In this document: positions 1-10,720 of the stretch, one piece after another
Layout: the number at the start of each line of letters is the position of its first letter
How positions within the stretch are numbered: position 1 is the stretch's first letter
Assembly (NCBI RefSeq): GCF_028640845.1
Contig: NC_080540.1
Location: 164,071,252 to 164,135,251 of the forward strand
Direction: 5' to 3'
DNA length: 64,000 bases
Source: Ahaetulla prasina
Lineage: Eukaryota > Chordata > Lepidosauria > Squamata > Colubridae
Position numbers and translations under genes: made by a program
Notes under the pieces: generated by a model
What the model was told of the DNA's origin: nothing
Database searches by the model: none
The model's input: the letters and a program-made list of their open reading frames with translations, nothing else

Positions 1-19
1 CCAGAGGTTGGGGACCCCT

Positions 20-366
20 GTTCTAGTCCAACCCCTGTTCAAGAAAGAGACCCTATCATTCTAAACCAGTGGTGGGATTCTACCGGTTCTACCCAGTTTG
101 GACAAACTGGTAGCGGTGGGAGGCTCCACCCACCTGCCCGGATATCATCACAGATGCTCTGCGCATGGGCAAAAGGCTCTGTGCATGTGCAGAGTGGCAT
201 GTGTGCTCATGTTTGCAAACCAGTAGCGAAGGTAAGTGAATACCACTACTGTTCTGGATCAATAGTTGTCCAATCTCTTCTTAAAAACCTCCAGTGATGG
301 AGCACTCAGAGCTTCTGAGGGCGTTTTCACTGACAAGAAATTTCTGCCTAATTCTAGGTTGGAATC
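20..366 (-). mobile_element. CR1 LINE 3' end, minus strand, interrupted
   Basis: TCTAGTCCAACCCCTG and later TTGTCCAATCTCTTCTTAAA, CTCCAGTGATGGAGCA and TTTCTGCCTAATTCTAGGTT match, in order, the reverse complement of the CR1 3' region that occurs repeatedly in this window (31515, 63050). Positions 1-19 look like the end of a palindromic MITE (GGGGACCCCTG). Confidence 0.65.
67..251. mobile_element. hAT-type MITE (CAGTGGTGGG family) inserted in CR1
   Basis: Starts CAGTGGTGGGATTC and ends ACCACTACTG. It interrupts a CR1 3' end whose two halves are 20-66 and 252-366. Target duplication TTCTAAAC / TTCTGGAT is only partly preserved (5 of 8). Contains the recurrent GCGCATGNGCA segment also seen at 23882-24057. 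Confidence 0.6.
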
Positions 367-1335
367 AGTTGTGCTGTTAAAGTCTCCTGTTCCCAAGGTG
401 GTCACTCTGAAGTCTGCAGCAGAATATCCTGGGCGGTTGAAATATCCTGATATTACTTTGTCCTTCTTAGGAGCCTTAATGTCAAACGTCTGTCCATTAA
501 TTCTTTCATGCAAATTTGTTCCGTTTGTCTTATGTAGAATCCACAGGGGTATTCCTAGCAGGTGAATGGCATCTATTACATCGGAGGAAAAGTATGCAAA
601 GGCACCCTTGATTATGTTTGTTAACTTGTTTGGGGCCTGTGATGGTGCTGAACTTGTAGGTGTGTGTGGGGGTAGTTATTTAGTTTGTTGAGAGGTTGAT
701 TTCCAAGTTAACGGGTTGCCTTGATTAGTTGCTTCTGAAAATCTACTTCAGGTTAGATGGTCTTGTCTGGGTGCAAGAATCGGCTTGCCACCCAATGCTT
801 ACGAAAGTGCAGTATCATGGTGAAGTATGCGGTGTAGTTTATTAATAATGCATTTGATTGGTTTGCACCGTGAGCTGTAGGTAACAATTATTGAGGTTCT
901 GTCTGTATTTTAATAGGTCCTCTCTGGGAATTAATCTGGCTCTATTGATTTGTGCATTGATCTTGTAGGGTAAGTAGTTCACTCTGCTGAATGCCTGGCT
1001 TAATTCTACCAGTTGAGCATCTTTGTCAAGTGATTAGAACAAATGTGGTTGTATCATTATAGCCTGGCTATAGTTGATAGATTTAGGGGATTGTTCTGAG
1101 TGGAAAGGGAAGCATGGGCATGCATGGCAATCTCTAGGTTTTCTTTATGAGATGGTGCTTGTGGGACCATTGTGTATTTTTATGATGACATCAAGGAAAT
1201 GAACTGTAGATTAATGGTGGATGAGGTTAAGATTGATGGTGGATGCAAATTGTTGAAGTCAGTACAGAATTGGATGAGAGATTCATTTCCATGAGTCAAG
1301 ATGATGAAAATATCATCAGTGAATCTCAAACTTAT
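366..1335 (-). mobile_element. Degenerate Penelope-like element (RT remnant + GIY-YIG-type end)
   Basis: Reading the minus strand, about 1335-1050 resembles a reverse-transcriptase tail (FxDDIFIILTHGN, then SVHFLDVIIKIHNG and LYRKPTD-like text, broken by stops). About 520-366 resembles the endonuclease end (HERINGQTFDIKAPKKDKVISGYFNRPGYSAADFR with HFN.PGHS-like spacing). The order RT then endonuclease, and these motif styles, are those of Penelope-like elements. Many stops and frameshifts; clearly dead. The endonuclease call rests on pattern similarity only. Confidence 0.45.
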
Positions 1336-1764
1336 GCCTCCTAATTTATTTATTTTTTTGCTACTATAGACTAATACAACTCTCCAATTGCTAATGTGGA
1401 ATGAGCCATCTTCAAATGTATCATGACTAGGGGAAAAATGTCTACAGAAAACCTGACAATTCTTAAATCACTTGATTTCTTGCTCATTTTAAAAGCTTGA
1501 GGTATTTTAAAGACACAAGATGCCCTTGTAACCGCAACAATGTTTTAAAGAACTAGGTATCTACAAAGCTGAAGATGTTCTTGTCAGATACCAGTTATCT
1601 TAATTCTTTTAAGTCTGAATTGAGGCCTGATTTTGAAACATAACACCTAGCCTTGGTTGCTCTAACAGATGACCTCTTGTGGAAGACAACTCATTTTCTG
1701 CTCCTTTAAAAATTATGCTGTAGCAGTTACCAACACATTACTTTAAAACGCCCTTAAAAGCAGT
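1336..1764. other. No recognised feature
   Basis: AT-rich sequence between the Penelope-like remnant and the L1 5' end. I see no ORF, repeat or RNA gene that I can support. Confidence 0.4.
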
Positions 1765-2239
1765 CCTTTACGACTTCCGGTGGCTCCACGCTCATTGGAG
1801 ATGGTTCTTTTGGACCGCCGCCCCTGTGATTCTGTTAAAGCTGCTCAGACAGCGCAAATCAGCTGTCTGGCGGCTTGAAAACCTTATCCTCAGGAGAAGA
1901 GGGAAAGGTGAGCAGCCGGGTGGGGGTAGAGCTCCCCCAGAGCTCCAGGAATAACTCCTGGAGCTCGAAGGGTGAGAGCTCCCTGTTTAAACCTGGCAAA
2001 TGCTCTAGATCCAGGAAGCTTCTGCATTTATGCAGAACAAAGCGTTTGCAACCATCTCTGCTATCAAGATGGAGATATTCTAATTATCTTAAGCAGACGG
2101 AGCGGAAGCAAGAGGAAGGGTGGATGCATGTTTTAGATCTCATCTCGATCTTCGGAAGGTATTTGGGAAGAAGGAAAATGGTGGATTTGTTTAATGAGGC
2201 ATGAAAACTGGCCTGATAGTTTTAATTGGGAATTTTAAA

Positions 2240-2240
<1 letters not shown>
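1765..2240 (+). mobile_element. L1 LINE 5' UTR (probable)
   Basis: GACTTCCGGTGGC at about 1769 followed by GC-rich sequence, repeated GAGCTCC words and AAGATGG-like words resembles squamate L1 5' regions. The L1 ORF1 start at 3148 is separated from it by two L2 fragments (2240-3005), so the L1 5' region appears split by insertions. The resumed L1 leader runs about 3006-3147. Confidence 0.5.
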
Positions 2241-2500
<260 letters not shown>

Positions 2501-2511
2501 TAAGGAAGTCT

Positions 2512-3005
2512 TTGTTAACATTGTTAGTGCTCCATGGCATAGGGCCGGGCTATTTACGGGACCGCCTACTGCTACCGAATACCTCTCACCGACCCGTGCG
2601 CTCTCACAGAGAGGGACTCCTCAGGGTGCCGTCGGCGCGACAGTGTCATCTGGCGACGCCCAGGGGAAGGGCCTTCTCTGTGGGGGCTCCCGCCCTCTGG
2701 AACGAACTCCCCCCAGGACTCCGTCAACTTCCGGACCTCTGAACCTTTCGTCGCGAGCTTAAAACTCACTTATTCATCTGCGCAGGACTGGATTAGTTTT
2801 TTAAATTTATGGGTTTTTTAATGGGTTTTTTATTATTTATCCTAAATTTTTAATCTCGGCCAATTGAATACGTTTTTTAATTGTATTTTAATTGTATTTA
2901 TATTGTAATATCATTGTGTATTTTTATCTGGCTGTGAACCGCCCTGAGTCCTTCGGGAGAAGGGCGGTATAAAAATTTAAATAATAAATAAAATAAATAA
3001 ATAAA
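2512..3005 (+). mobile_element. L2-type LINE 3' end (RT C-terminal ORF remnant)
   Basis: Encodes [32 protein letters not shown] and [20 protein letters not shown], the C-terminal motif block of L2/CR1-group LINEs, then the CCGCCCTGAGTCCTTCGGGA end and AATAAATAAA tail. Its counterpart with the same downstream L1 is 16880-17377. Confidence 0.85.
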
Positions 3006-3147
3006 CTCTGTTTAAATTTGATGGATTTTATACTTAAGTGAAGAAATCTTAAAGAGAAAAGACGAAAGTTTATAGAACTGATTTACCCATTTCAAATAAG
3101 CTGTTTGAAAAGATTTGACTTGGTTGCAATTTAGAAAGTTAAGTAAG

Positions 3148-3762
3148 ATGGCTTCTAAACAAATACAGCCTGCTGATTCTAAGGGAGCTGCCTCGCTAGT
3201 TCAAATACACAAACTACAAGAGGCTCAAATTTTTGCTCAAGACAAAAAACTTAAGGAAATTGAGGAGAAATTATTGGAAATTAAAAATTCTGCTACAGCT
3301 GAGAATGAAGATTTACAAGAAGATATGAGGTCAGCCTTTATGATTATGTTTGAATCTATAAAAGAGCTGGATGGAAAAGTGCAGGAGATTGATCAAATTA
3401 ACTTGAATTTAAAAAGTCAAATAGAGGAGCTTCGGAACAAGGCGGAGAGAGCAGATGAAGAACAGGTTTTATTACAATATAAAATAATGGAATCTGCATT
3501 GAGGGTGAGAGGTTTAAAAGAAAATAAGCGAGAGAATTTTAAAAAGATATTTGCAGAAGCCTTCTCAAAAGTGATTGGACTGACATCAGTGGCTCTTGAA
3601 AATCAAATTGGGAAAATTTACCGTGTTAATTCATGGGTGGCAAGGCAGAGACAACTGCCAAAGGATATAGTAATTTATTTTATATCTAGGAAGATTAGGA
3701 GTGAAATTTCACAAGCCTCTTATAAAAGTAAAATTCAAATATTGGGTCAAGAGGTTTTGATG
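3148..3762 (+). pseudogene. L1 ORF1 5' part (coiled coil + RNA-binding domain), interrupted
   Basis: Starts ATGGCTTCTAAACAAATA (MASKQIQ). Contains a long charged coiled coil (LKEIEEKLLEIKN ... IEELRNKAERADE) followed by an L1 ORF1-type RNA-binding region (LRVRGLKENK, IGKIYRVNS, LPKDIVIYF, SYKSKIQILGQEVLM). Known role: trimeric nucleic-acid-binding chaperone of L1. The frame is broken after EVLM by an inserted L1 3' end (3763-4417) and resumes at 4418. An uninterrupted equivalent is 17395-18252. Confidence 0.85.
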
Positions 3763-4417
3763 TTTATGTATCCAGATATGCAAGCGAAATGTTGGAGATG
3801 TAATTGTGATGATGCTACATATTTTCATGTATGGTGGACTTGTAAGAAAATTAAGTCTTTCTGGATAAGAATCTGGTGGATTATGCAGAATGTTCTGAAG
3901 AAGAAGATAAAGTTTCTACCGCAATTTTTCCTTTTGGGAATAACAACGGACTGTACAGTGATTGAGACTAAGTTGATTCTGAACTTAATAACAGCAGCAC
4001 GACTGTTGATTGGACAATATTGGAAGAAAAAAGAATTACCCACAATAGAAGAATGGATATTGAAAGTTTCCAATTTGGCTGAGATGGCTAAAATCTCAGC
4101 CTTCCTGAAAGACAGTACTCAAGAAAATATTTAAATGAATGGAAGAACTGGATTGATTATATTCAAAATAGATATCGGATTAAGAAATTTCGGATTGCTT
4201 TTGAATGAAGGATGTTATTTTGATTTTAATGGAAGAAGTCAGGTTATGTGAGAGAAAGATTATAATTGTGTTAGATTTTAAAAAGTTTAATGTATGACTG
4301 TTTTGTTTAAGGAACTATACCTTGTGTTTGCTCCGGGAAGTTCGGGGGGTGGAGGGGGTTTAGGAGGAGGGGAGGGGAAAAATTTAATTGTTGTAAAACT
4401 TTTTAATAAAAAAAAAA
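3763..4417 (+). mobile_element. 5'-truncated L1 (ORF2 C-terminus + 3' UTR + poly-A) inserted in L1 ORF1
   Basis: Translates to the end of an L1 ORF2: CWRCNCDDATYFHVWWTCKKIKSFW, then ITAARLLIGQYWKKKELPTIEEW and KVSNLAEMAKISAFLKD. This is followed by a G-rich 3' UTR (GGGGGTGGAGGGGG) and AATAAAAAAAAAA. It is flanked by the 12-bp direct repeat GAGGTTTTGATG (3751-3762 and 4418-4429), the target-site duplication of a textbook L1 insertion. The donor L1 is a family related to but distinct from the host. Confidence 0.9.
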
Positions 4418-5398
4418 GAGGTTTTGATGTTGAAAGAAATTCCTTTCAAAATATTGAGGGATAGAAAAGAATATGCTTTTTGGTAAATGAGCTTAGAAAC
4501 CGCCAGGTATGGTATAGATGGAATGTGCCAGCGGATTAACAGTAAATTATATGGGAGGGAAGTATTGTCTTAACGCGGTTACTAAAGCAAGAGATTTTTA
4601 TATTAAGGTATTGAAGGCTGGAAGTTTACCAGTCTTAGAAGATAAGGTGGGAGGAGAAGTGGAAGTGGCTAATAAAAAGGAGAAGGAAATAAAGCAAACA
4701 CAATTTGAAATTGGGGCTGTAACTTTGGGAGAAGAAATACAGAAAATAGCAGGGGAGGAGCAAAGGATGGTAATCTCTAAAAAAGAGCAAGGAGTAAAGA
4801 AGCAACATTGTTGGATGAAAAGTGTTTCCTTTTATGGGAAAGAGTAAATTGTAAGTGAAAATTTCTGAATATAAAAGAAATAGAAAGGATAATGTGCATT
4901 TGTTTGAGTCTGTAAGTTAAATGTGGGTGTATTATATTTATGCTGTTAATATTATATATGGTGGATTTATCTATTTTGGATAAAAATTGAAAGTAAGAAA
5001 GGATAATTTAAATTATTTTTTTATATAAAATGTTTTATAGATGGTATTTGGAAATTAAGTTGGGGTGTATTTGTTTTAACTTTTAAGTAAAATTGGGAGA
5101 TATTGTTGACATTATTTTATTAATGGTGATTTAGTTACTTTGGATAAAAACTGATGTTGGGTTTAAAGTGTTGGGGGGGAAATTAAATTAAAAATTAAAA
5201 CAGAAAGGGAGTTGCTTAAGGTTAAAATGTTACAATAGTCATCAAATACTTGTTATTTATTGTGATTGAAATATGGGGGGGAGAATTGAGATAATGTCAG
5301 TGTAATATTGGAAGATGGATTATATGTTTGTTATCAAAGACTGGAGGTTAAAAATATTGAATTTGTTGGACACTTCAATGTACCAGACTGAAAACCCA
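4120..5398 (+). repeat. Local tandem duplication, unit 1 (1279 bp)
   Basis: Spans the end of the inserted L1 (CAAGAAAATATTTAAATG), its poly-A, the ORF1 3' part and about 550 nt of downstream L1 sequence up to GAAAACCCA. Unit 2 repeats all of it starting at 5399. Confidence 0.9.
4418..4846 (+). pseudogene. L1 ORF1 3' part, first copy, frameshifted
   Basis: Continuation of the interrupted ORF1 (LKEIPFKILRDRKEYAF ... VNYMGGKYCLNAVTKARDFY). Compared with the copies at 5703 and 17834 it lacks one T in the run before GGTAAATG and one C in CCAGCCGG, so the frame is broken twice. Confidence 0.8.
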
Positions 5399-6688
5399 CA
5401 AGAAAATATTTAAATGAATGGAAGAACTGGATTGATTATATTCAAAATAGATATCGGATTAAGAAATTTCGGATTGCTTTTGAATGAAGGATGTTATTTT
5501 GATTTTAATGGAAGAAGTCAGGTTATGTGAGAGAGAAAGATTATAATTGTGTTAGATTTTAAAAAGTTTAATGTATGACTGTTTTGTTTAAGGAACTATA
5601 CCTTGTGTTTGCTCCGGGAAGTTCGGGGTGGAGGGGGTTTAGGAGGGGAGGGGAGGGGAAAAATTTAATTGTTGTAAAACTTTTTTAATAAAAAAAAAAA
5701 AAAGAGGTTTTGATGTTGAAAGAAATTCCTTTCAAAATATTGAGGGATAGAAAAGAATATGCTTTTTTGGTAAATGAGCTTAGAAACCGCCAGGTATGGT
5801 ATAGATGGAATGTGCCAGCCGGATTAACAGTAAATTATATGGGAGGGAAGTATTGTCTTAACGCGGTTACTAAAGCAAGAGATTTTTATATTAAGGTATT
5901 GAAGGCTGGAAGTTTACCAGTCTTAGAAGATAAGGTGGGAGGAGAAGTGGAAGTGGCTAATAAAAAGGAGAAGGAAATAAAGCAAACACAATTTGAAATT
6001 GGGGCTGTAACTTTGGGAGAAGAAATACAGAAAATAGCAGGGGAGGAGCAAAGGATGGTAATCTCTAAAAAAGAGCAAGGAGTAAAGAAGCAACATTGTT
6101 GGATGAAAAGTGTTTCCTTTTATGGGAAAGAGTAAATTGTAAGTGAAAATTTCTGAATATAAAAGAAATAGAAAGGATAATGTGCATTTGTTTGAGTCTG
6201 TAAGTTAAATGTGGGTGTATTATATTTATGCTGTTAATATTATATATGGTGGATTTATCTATTTTGGATAAAAATTGAAAGTAAGAAAGGATAATTTAAA
6301 TTATTTTTTTATATAAAATGTTTTATAGATGGTATTTGGAAATTAAGTTGGGGTGTATTTGTTTTAACTTTTAAGTAAAATTGGGAGATATTGTTGACAT
6401 TATTTTATTAATGGTGGATTTAGTTACTTTGGATAAAAACTGATGTTGGGTTTAAAGTGTTGGGGGGGAAATTAAATTAAAAATTAAAACAGAAAGGGAG
6501 TTGCTTAAGGTTAAAATGTTAAAATAGTCATAAAATACTTGTAATTTATTGTGATGGAAATATGGGGGAGGGGAATTGAGATAATGTCAGTGTAATATTG
6601 GAAGATGGATTATATGTTTGTTATCAAAGACTGGAGGTTAAAAATATTGAATTTGTTGGACACTTCAATGTACCAGACTGAAAACCCA
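5399..6688 (+). repeat. Local tandem duplication, unit 2 (about 1290 bp)
   Basis: Near-identical to 4120-5398. The junction of both units is CAAGAAAATAT, an 11-bp word shared by the inserted L1 3' end and the host L1 downstream of ORF1, which explains the duplication by misaligned recombination. Small differences are mostly in G and A runs plus GAGA/GAGAGA. Confidence 0.9.
5710..6135 (+). pseudogene. L1 ORF1 3' part, second copy, in frame
   Basis: Encodes the 141-residue C-terminal half of L1 ORF1 without interruption (MLKEIPFKILRDRK ... SVSFYGKE), detached from its N-terminal half by the insertion and duplication. Not expected to be translated as a functional protein. Confidence 0.8.
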
Positions 6689-7020
6689 CAAGAAAATATA
6701 CCGGAATGAGGAAGATGGACTGACTACATTTAGAACAATTATTGGATGAAGAAACATCAAATATTTTATGAACAAACATTTCCTTCTTTTTAGTTTCTTT
6801 TTATGGAGAAGGAGAGTTGAGGTTTTAGGGGAGGGATGGGAATTTATGGATAATTAGGGTATTCTAGCTTATGATTGTTAGATTTTATACTTTGTATTCT
6901 GCTCTGGGAAGTCCGGGGTGGGGTGGGGGGGAGGGGGTGATGGTGGGTGGGGGGAGGGGGTGGGATGTAATGGGAAAAATTTTTCTTATAAAACTTTTTC
7001 AATAAAAAAAAGCAGTCCTT
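6689..7020 (+). mobile_element. L1 3' end of the host ORF1-bearing element
   Basis: CAAGAAAATATACCGG then text resembling the ORF2 C-terminus (GRWTDYI, NNYWMKKHQIFYEQ), a G-rich 3' UTR (GGGGTGGGGTGGGGGGGAGG around 6915-6960) and AATAAAAAAAAG. The flank continues to 7361 in the sequence shared with 19100-19452. Confidence 0.75.
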
Positions 7021-7439
7021 CACATCTGCTTTGTTTTCCACCAGTTGGAAGTTAAGATTCTTTTTTCATGGCCACAGTAAAGTGCCTCCTTCCTGCCCTT
7101 GAGTTGGAGAGAAAACATTTTGAGAAAAATTGGGCCTCCATAATTTATCTCATGATTGCTGTTCTTACACGATTAAATGCAGGGTAATTTCAGGAAGTAT
7201 TTAACATAACATGTTCTGAAAAACTAGGTTAGAGACAGATCATCATGAAGAAACTCTATCAATGTGATCGATAAGAGTGGACAATAACCTGATGGCATAA
7301 TCAATCAAAATTAATTAGCCTGTTGAAGGATTGAGCTACATCTGCATTAATAGTATATGGATCAAAGGTGTTTGCAAAGTGAATAATAAATGTCAAGAGG
7401 GAAGCCATAACCAATCAAAACTCTCAAAGCCCTACCCCT

Positions 7440-7740
7440 TTGATTGTTGTTGTTGTTAGTTGCGAAGTAGTCCGACCCATTGTGACTCCATGGACAACAT
7501 TCCTCCAGGCCTTCCTGTCCTCTACCATCCTCTGGAGTCCATTTAAGCTCACACTGACTGCTTCAGTGACTCCATCCAGCCACCTCATTCTCTGTCATCC
7601 CGTTCTTCTTTTGCCCTCAATCTTTCCCAGCGTTAGGCTCTTCTCCAGTGAGTCCTTCTTTCTCATTAGGTGGCCAAAGTATTTGAGTTTCATCTTCAGG
7701 ATCTGGCCTTCTACCAACACGAGAACCCTACTGCCAAAAA
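7440..7740 (-). mobile_element. RTE-BovB LINE 3' fragment
   Basis: Blocks such as AGTCCGACCCATTGTGACTCCATGGAC, CAGGCCTTCCTGTCCTC, TCTTTCCCAGCGTTAGG and AGGTGGCCAAAGTATTTGAGTTTCA (each read in pieces under 20 bases) follow the order of the reverse complement of the BovB 3' region. BovB is widespread in squamates and known for horizontal transfer between them and ruminants. Confidence 0.8.
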
Positions 7741-7953
7741 CAGACTGCCTGATTGATCAGAAAAGCTGATTAGAATACAAGGCAGATAAATCTCTATCAA
7801 AACATTTTCAGTGCTATTCTGTCTCTGAATATTTCTTTCCTATTCCTTCCTGAAAACCATTTCCCAAGAGAATCATTTTTGGTCAAGTCAACATACTTTT
7901 CTACTCCAATTGCACATTTGTGTGTGTGTGACAGAGAGAGGGAGGGAGGGAGG

Positions 7954-8466
7954 TGTAGGAAGTTAGCACCCACCCCTCTCTTAGAAAAATGAGATATTTT
8001 AGGAAATATTAAAAAGGGCAGAATATTTCTCCCTAAAAGGGAGGCAGAAACTCAGCTCCTCTCACCTTTGTCAATGAGCCATTAAGGCCTGGGCCAGTCT
8101 ATTCTACATAACAAAGATCTACCTTCTTCAGGCAGAGCCATAGTAGGAATCCAAAAGTCCTTTCATTACATCATCACCCAGCAAGAGTCAATCAAGCTTG
8201 GGCCTCAGGACAGCCTACAGAGTTGCCTCTGCATGGCCCCATGGGAGTCTGACAGCCAATCAGAATACAAGCTCAAATTCAAAAGCCCAGAGAGGGCATA
8301 TAAAACCCAGGCACTTGCAGCATCTCTTCCCTTCTTTTTCTTCACCCAAGCTCTTGAAGGCATGTGATCCTGTCCACCATTAAAACCATCTTTCCAAGCA
8401 GCCACCATGCTTCCAGTGTCCTTTTTCCCACTTGGAACTGAACTCAGAAGGATATTTCTTCCAACA
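7954..8466 (+). mobile_element. Solo LTR of a retrovirus-like element, + orientation
   Basis: Begins TGTAGGAAGTTAGCAC and ends CTTCCAACA (TG...CA). Contains a CATATAAAACCC TATA box at about 8298 followed at the expected distance by a transcribed-region-like stretch. A homologous copy lies in reverse orientation at 9298-9819. It sits inside a GGGA-rich simple repeat, so a target duplication cannot be read. No internal coding sequence nearby. Confidence 0.7.
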
Positions 8467-9297
8467 GAGGGAGGGAGGGAGGAGAGGGGGGGAGGAAGGA
8501 GAGAGAGAGAGAGAGAGAGAGGGAGGGAGGGAGAGGGAGAGATCATTTTTCCTACTTTATGGTCTCATCAGCACATATATGCATGCCCAGACAACAAGCA
8601 CAATATATACAAGGTGGCAGATCAGTTAGTATCCTGGTTCCTCGATATTCTTTTCTTATTATTCACCCATAAGGAGAGCAATGGAAGGCCTGTGGTTCTC
8701 AGTGTGTCTGTAGGAGGTCCTTGAGAATACAAGAAAAACTGGAAAAACACTGAATGGTCACAGGTGCACATCTCACCACAGCATAGATTTCAAAATCCTG
8801 CATGCATTTCACGTTTTTAGATGTGCAGGGTTCCTATTCTAACATTAAAAGTAAATGGAACACAACTTATTTGGGCGATATCAGCTAGTGGTCATTGTTC
8901 ACCAAGGCTCGTTCCTTTGCTTAGGAGAGGCTGCAGAAGACCTGCTGGGCATCCTCTCTCCCCATTGCGTACCCAAGTGCTCGTTTGTGTTTCAAAATCA
9001 GTGAAAGTGAAGAAGCCGATACATTATTGCTCCCCTGCCCATTCATCAAAACACAAAATGTACTTTCTCTGATCACCTGCAGGAAATGACCAGGCTGAGC
9101 CAGAGGGTGGAGTCAAATGCATCATCAGTTTGGATTCCCTGTGCCCCTGTAAGAGACCTAAGTACAATTGCCCTTGAAGTCCATTGACTCTTATCTGGTG
9201 CCAATTCACTTTGCTACTCATTACTCTGAAGCAATTTCCTTAAGAAACCTTTCATCTAACAATATAGCAGCCACTGTTTTCAGTAGGAGGAGGATAC
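8467..9297. other. Spacer between inverted LTRs; GA-rich start, otherwise unrecognised
   Basis: 8467-8550 is a GGGA/GA simple repeat. The remainder shows no retroviral protein motif and no repeat I recognise. Confidence 0.5.
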
Positions 9298-9819
9298 TGT
9301 TGGAAGAAATATCCTTCTGGGTTCAGTTCCAAGTGGGGAAAAAGACACTGGAAACATGGAGACTGCTTGGAAGGATGGTTTAATGGTGGACAGGATCACA
9401 CGGTTTGAGTCCCTGAGCAGAAAAAGGAGTGAGATGCTGAGAGTCCTTGGGTTTTATACCCTCTCTGGCTTTGAACTTCCTGGGGCACAGGAAGAATATC
9501 CTGATTGGTTGCTGTCAGAGGTCATAGCTAGCCTTGCTACCTGGTGTAATCGTCCCAGGTGCCATGTGGGGAGTTTCTGTTGCAAGATGCATCCTATTGT
9601 GTTGCAGATGATGGGCCATTGGCAAAGCTGGTGGGGGAATTGGGTTTCTGCCACTGGCCCATTAACAAAGTTGTGGGGGGAGGCAGGAAGGTGGGAGCTG
9701 CTTTGTCTTTAAAACAAGTTTCTCCATTTCTCATCTAGACAAATATAATATTTTGCCTTTTTAATATTTCCTAAAATATTTCATTCTACTAGGAGTGGGG
9801 TGGGTGCTAACTTCCTACA
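9298..9819 (-). mobile_element. Solo LTR of the same family, inverted
   Basis: Reverse complement begins TGTAGGAAGTTAGCACC and ends TCCAACA, matching 7954-8466 along its length with moderate divergence and small indels. Contains the equivalent TATA box (GGGTTTTATACC on the + strand at about 9448). Confidence 0.7.
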
Positions 9820-9966
9820 ACACCACGTGAGATCCAAATGAATCAAGGTATAGATTTGCAGTCAGGTTTTTTAAAAAAGATACATATCTGTCCTTTCAGG
9901 GATTATAGAAATAAGAACCAATTCTTATCACCCCCTTATCCCCCTTACGAGACCGCCTGCTGTTAC

Positions 9967-10209
9967 TATTGTGTATTGGGTTCGAGGAATTACTGAGGCG
10001 ACTACGAGCGTAGTAAACAAGCAACCTTTAATGAAAGCCAACTTCAAAACAATAATGGCTGGCACCCTGCGTTTGACAGCTCTTATATAAACCTGCTGTC
10101 AAACAGGAGAGCCAATCAACACACTAAGAATTCCCGCCCATTGGGTTGCCATGCGTCTTAACCAATAGGATACCGTCTCTCATTTAACATGGCGGTCACG
10201 AACACAACA
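9967..10209 (-). mobile_element. Gypsy 3' LTR (left end of the insertion)
   Basis: About 243 bp, nearly identical to 23058-23302. Minus-strand reading starts TGTTGTGTTCG and ends CACAATA. Preceded by GTTAC (9962-9966), repeated at 23303-23307 beyond the other LTR. It is inserted into an L2-type LINE: GAGACCGCCTGCTGTTAC on the left continues as GTTACCTTATGCCTCCC on the right. Confidence 0.9.
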
Positions 10210-10720
10210 CTCCTTCCCCCCCGGATCGCGCATGCGTAGTCCTGTAAGTATGCCGGGGGCCGACGCGGTCTGGTGGATCGCCGTAACTCAGGAACGGACG
10301 GCGGCTGGACACGAATGGAAGGAGGTTGGACCTGCAGCGCTGCAGAGGCCCCAGAAGGTGGAGCCACAACGATGGGAGAAGTTCCACCCCCTGGTAGGTC
10401 GGGCGGTCGGTTGTCGCTGACGGCATCATGTGGAGGGCTGGAACCCGGAACAGAATTAGAGGGAACGACACCAGGCGGGCATCGGGTGTTCCTCTCGCCA
10501 CGAGGGGAATGGCTAACGGTCGCCCTCGTAGTTGGTCCACGTGGCGCCGCCACGTCCGCCGCCTTCGAGGCGGACCCTATAAGAGCAGGGACCAGTTATG
10601 CCCGAAATAATGCCAGGTAGCCAACGCGTTCACCCCAAAATTTTGCACATAGACGTGGTCCCCTCTGCGAAGGACCGGGCGGCCGGAGCAGGTCAGGGGT
10701 GGTCTGGGTGAATAACCGGG
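10210..10720 (-). mobile_element. Gypsy internal 3' region (end of pol)
   Basis: Minus-strand reading contains PELRRSTRPRRPPAYLQDY, the RRSTR.R..P.YL.DY type ending often seen at the C-terminus of Ty3/Gypsy polyproteins, followed by the 3' LTR. This part is present only once in the window. Confidence 0.75.

Noticed and set aside
7440..7769. 109-codon + strand frame starting MIVVVVSCEVV
   Set aside because: Antisense reading of a BovB 3' region.
10232..10620. Several overlapping + strand frames of 60-115 codons
   Set aside because: Shadows of the minus-strand Gypsy coding region in GC-rich DNA.
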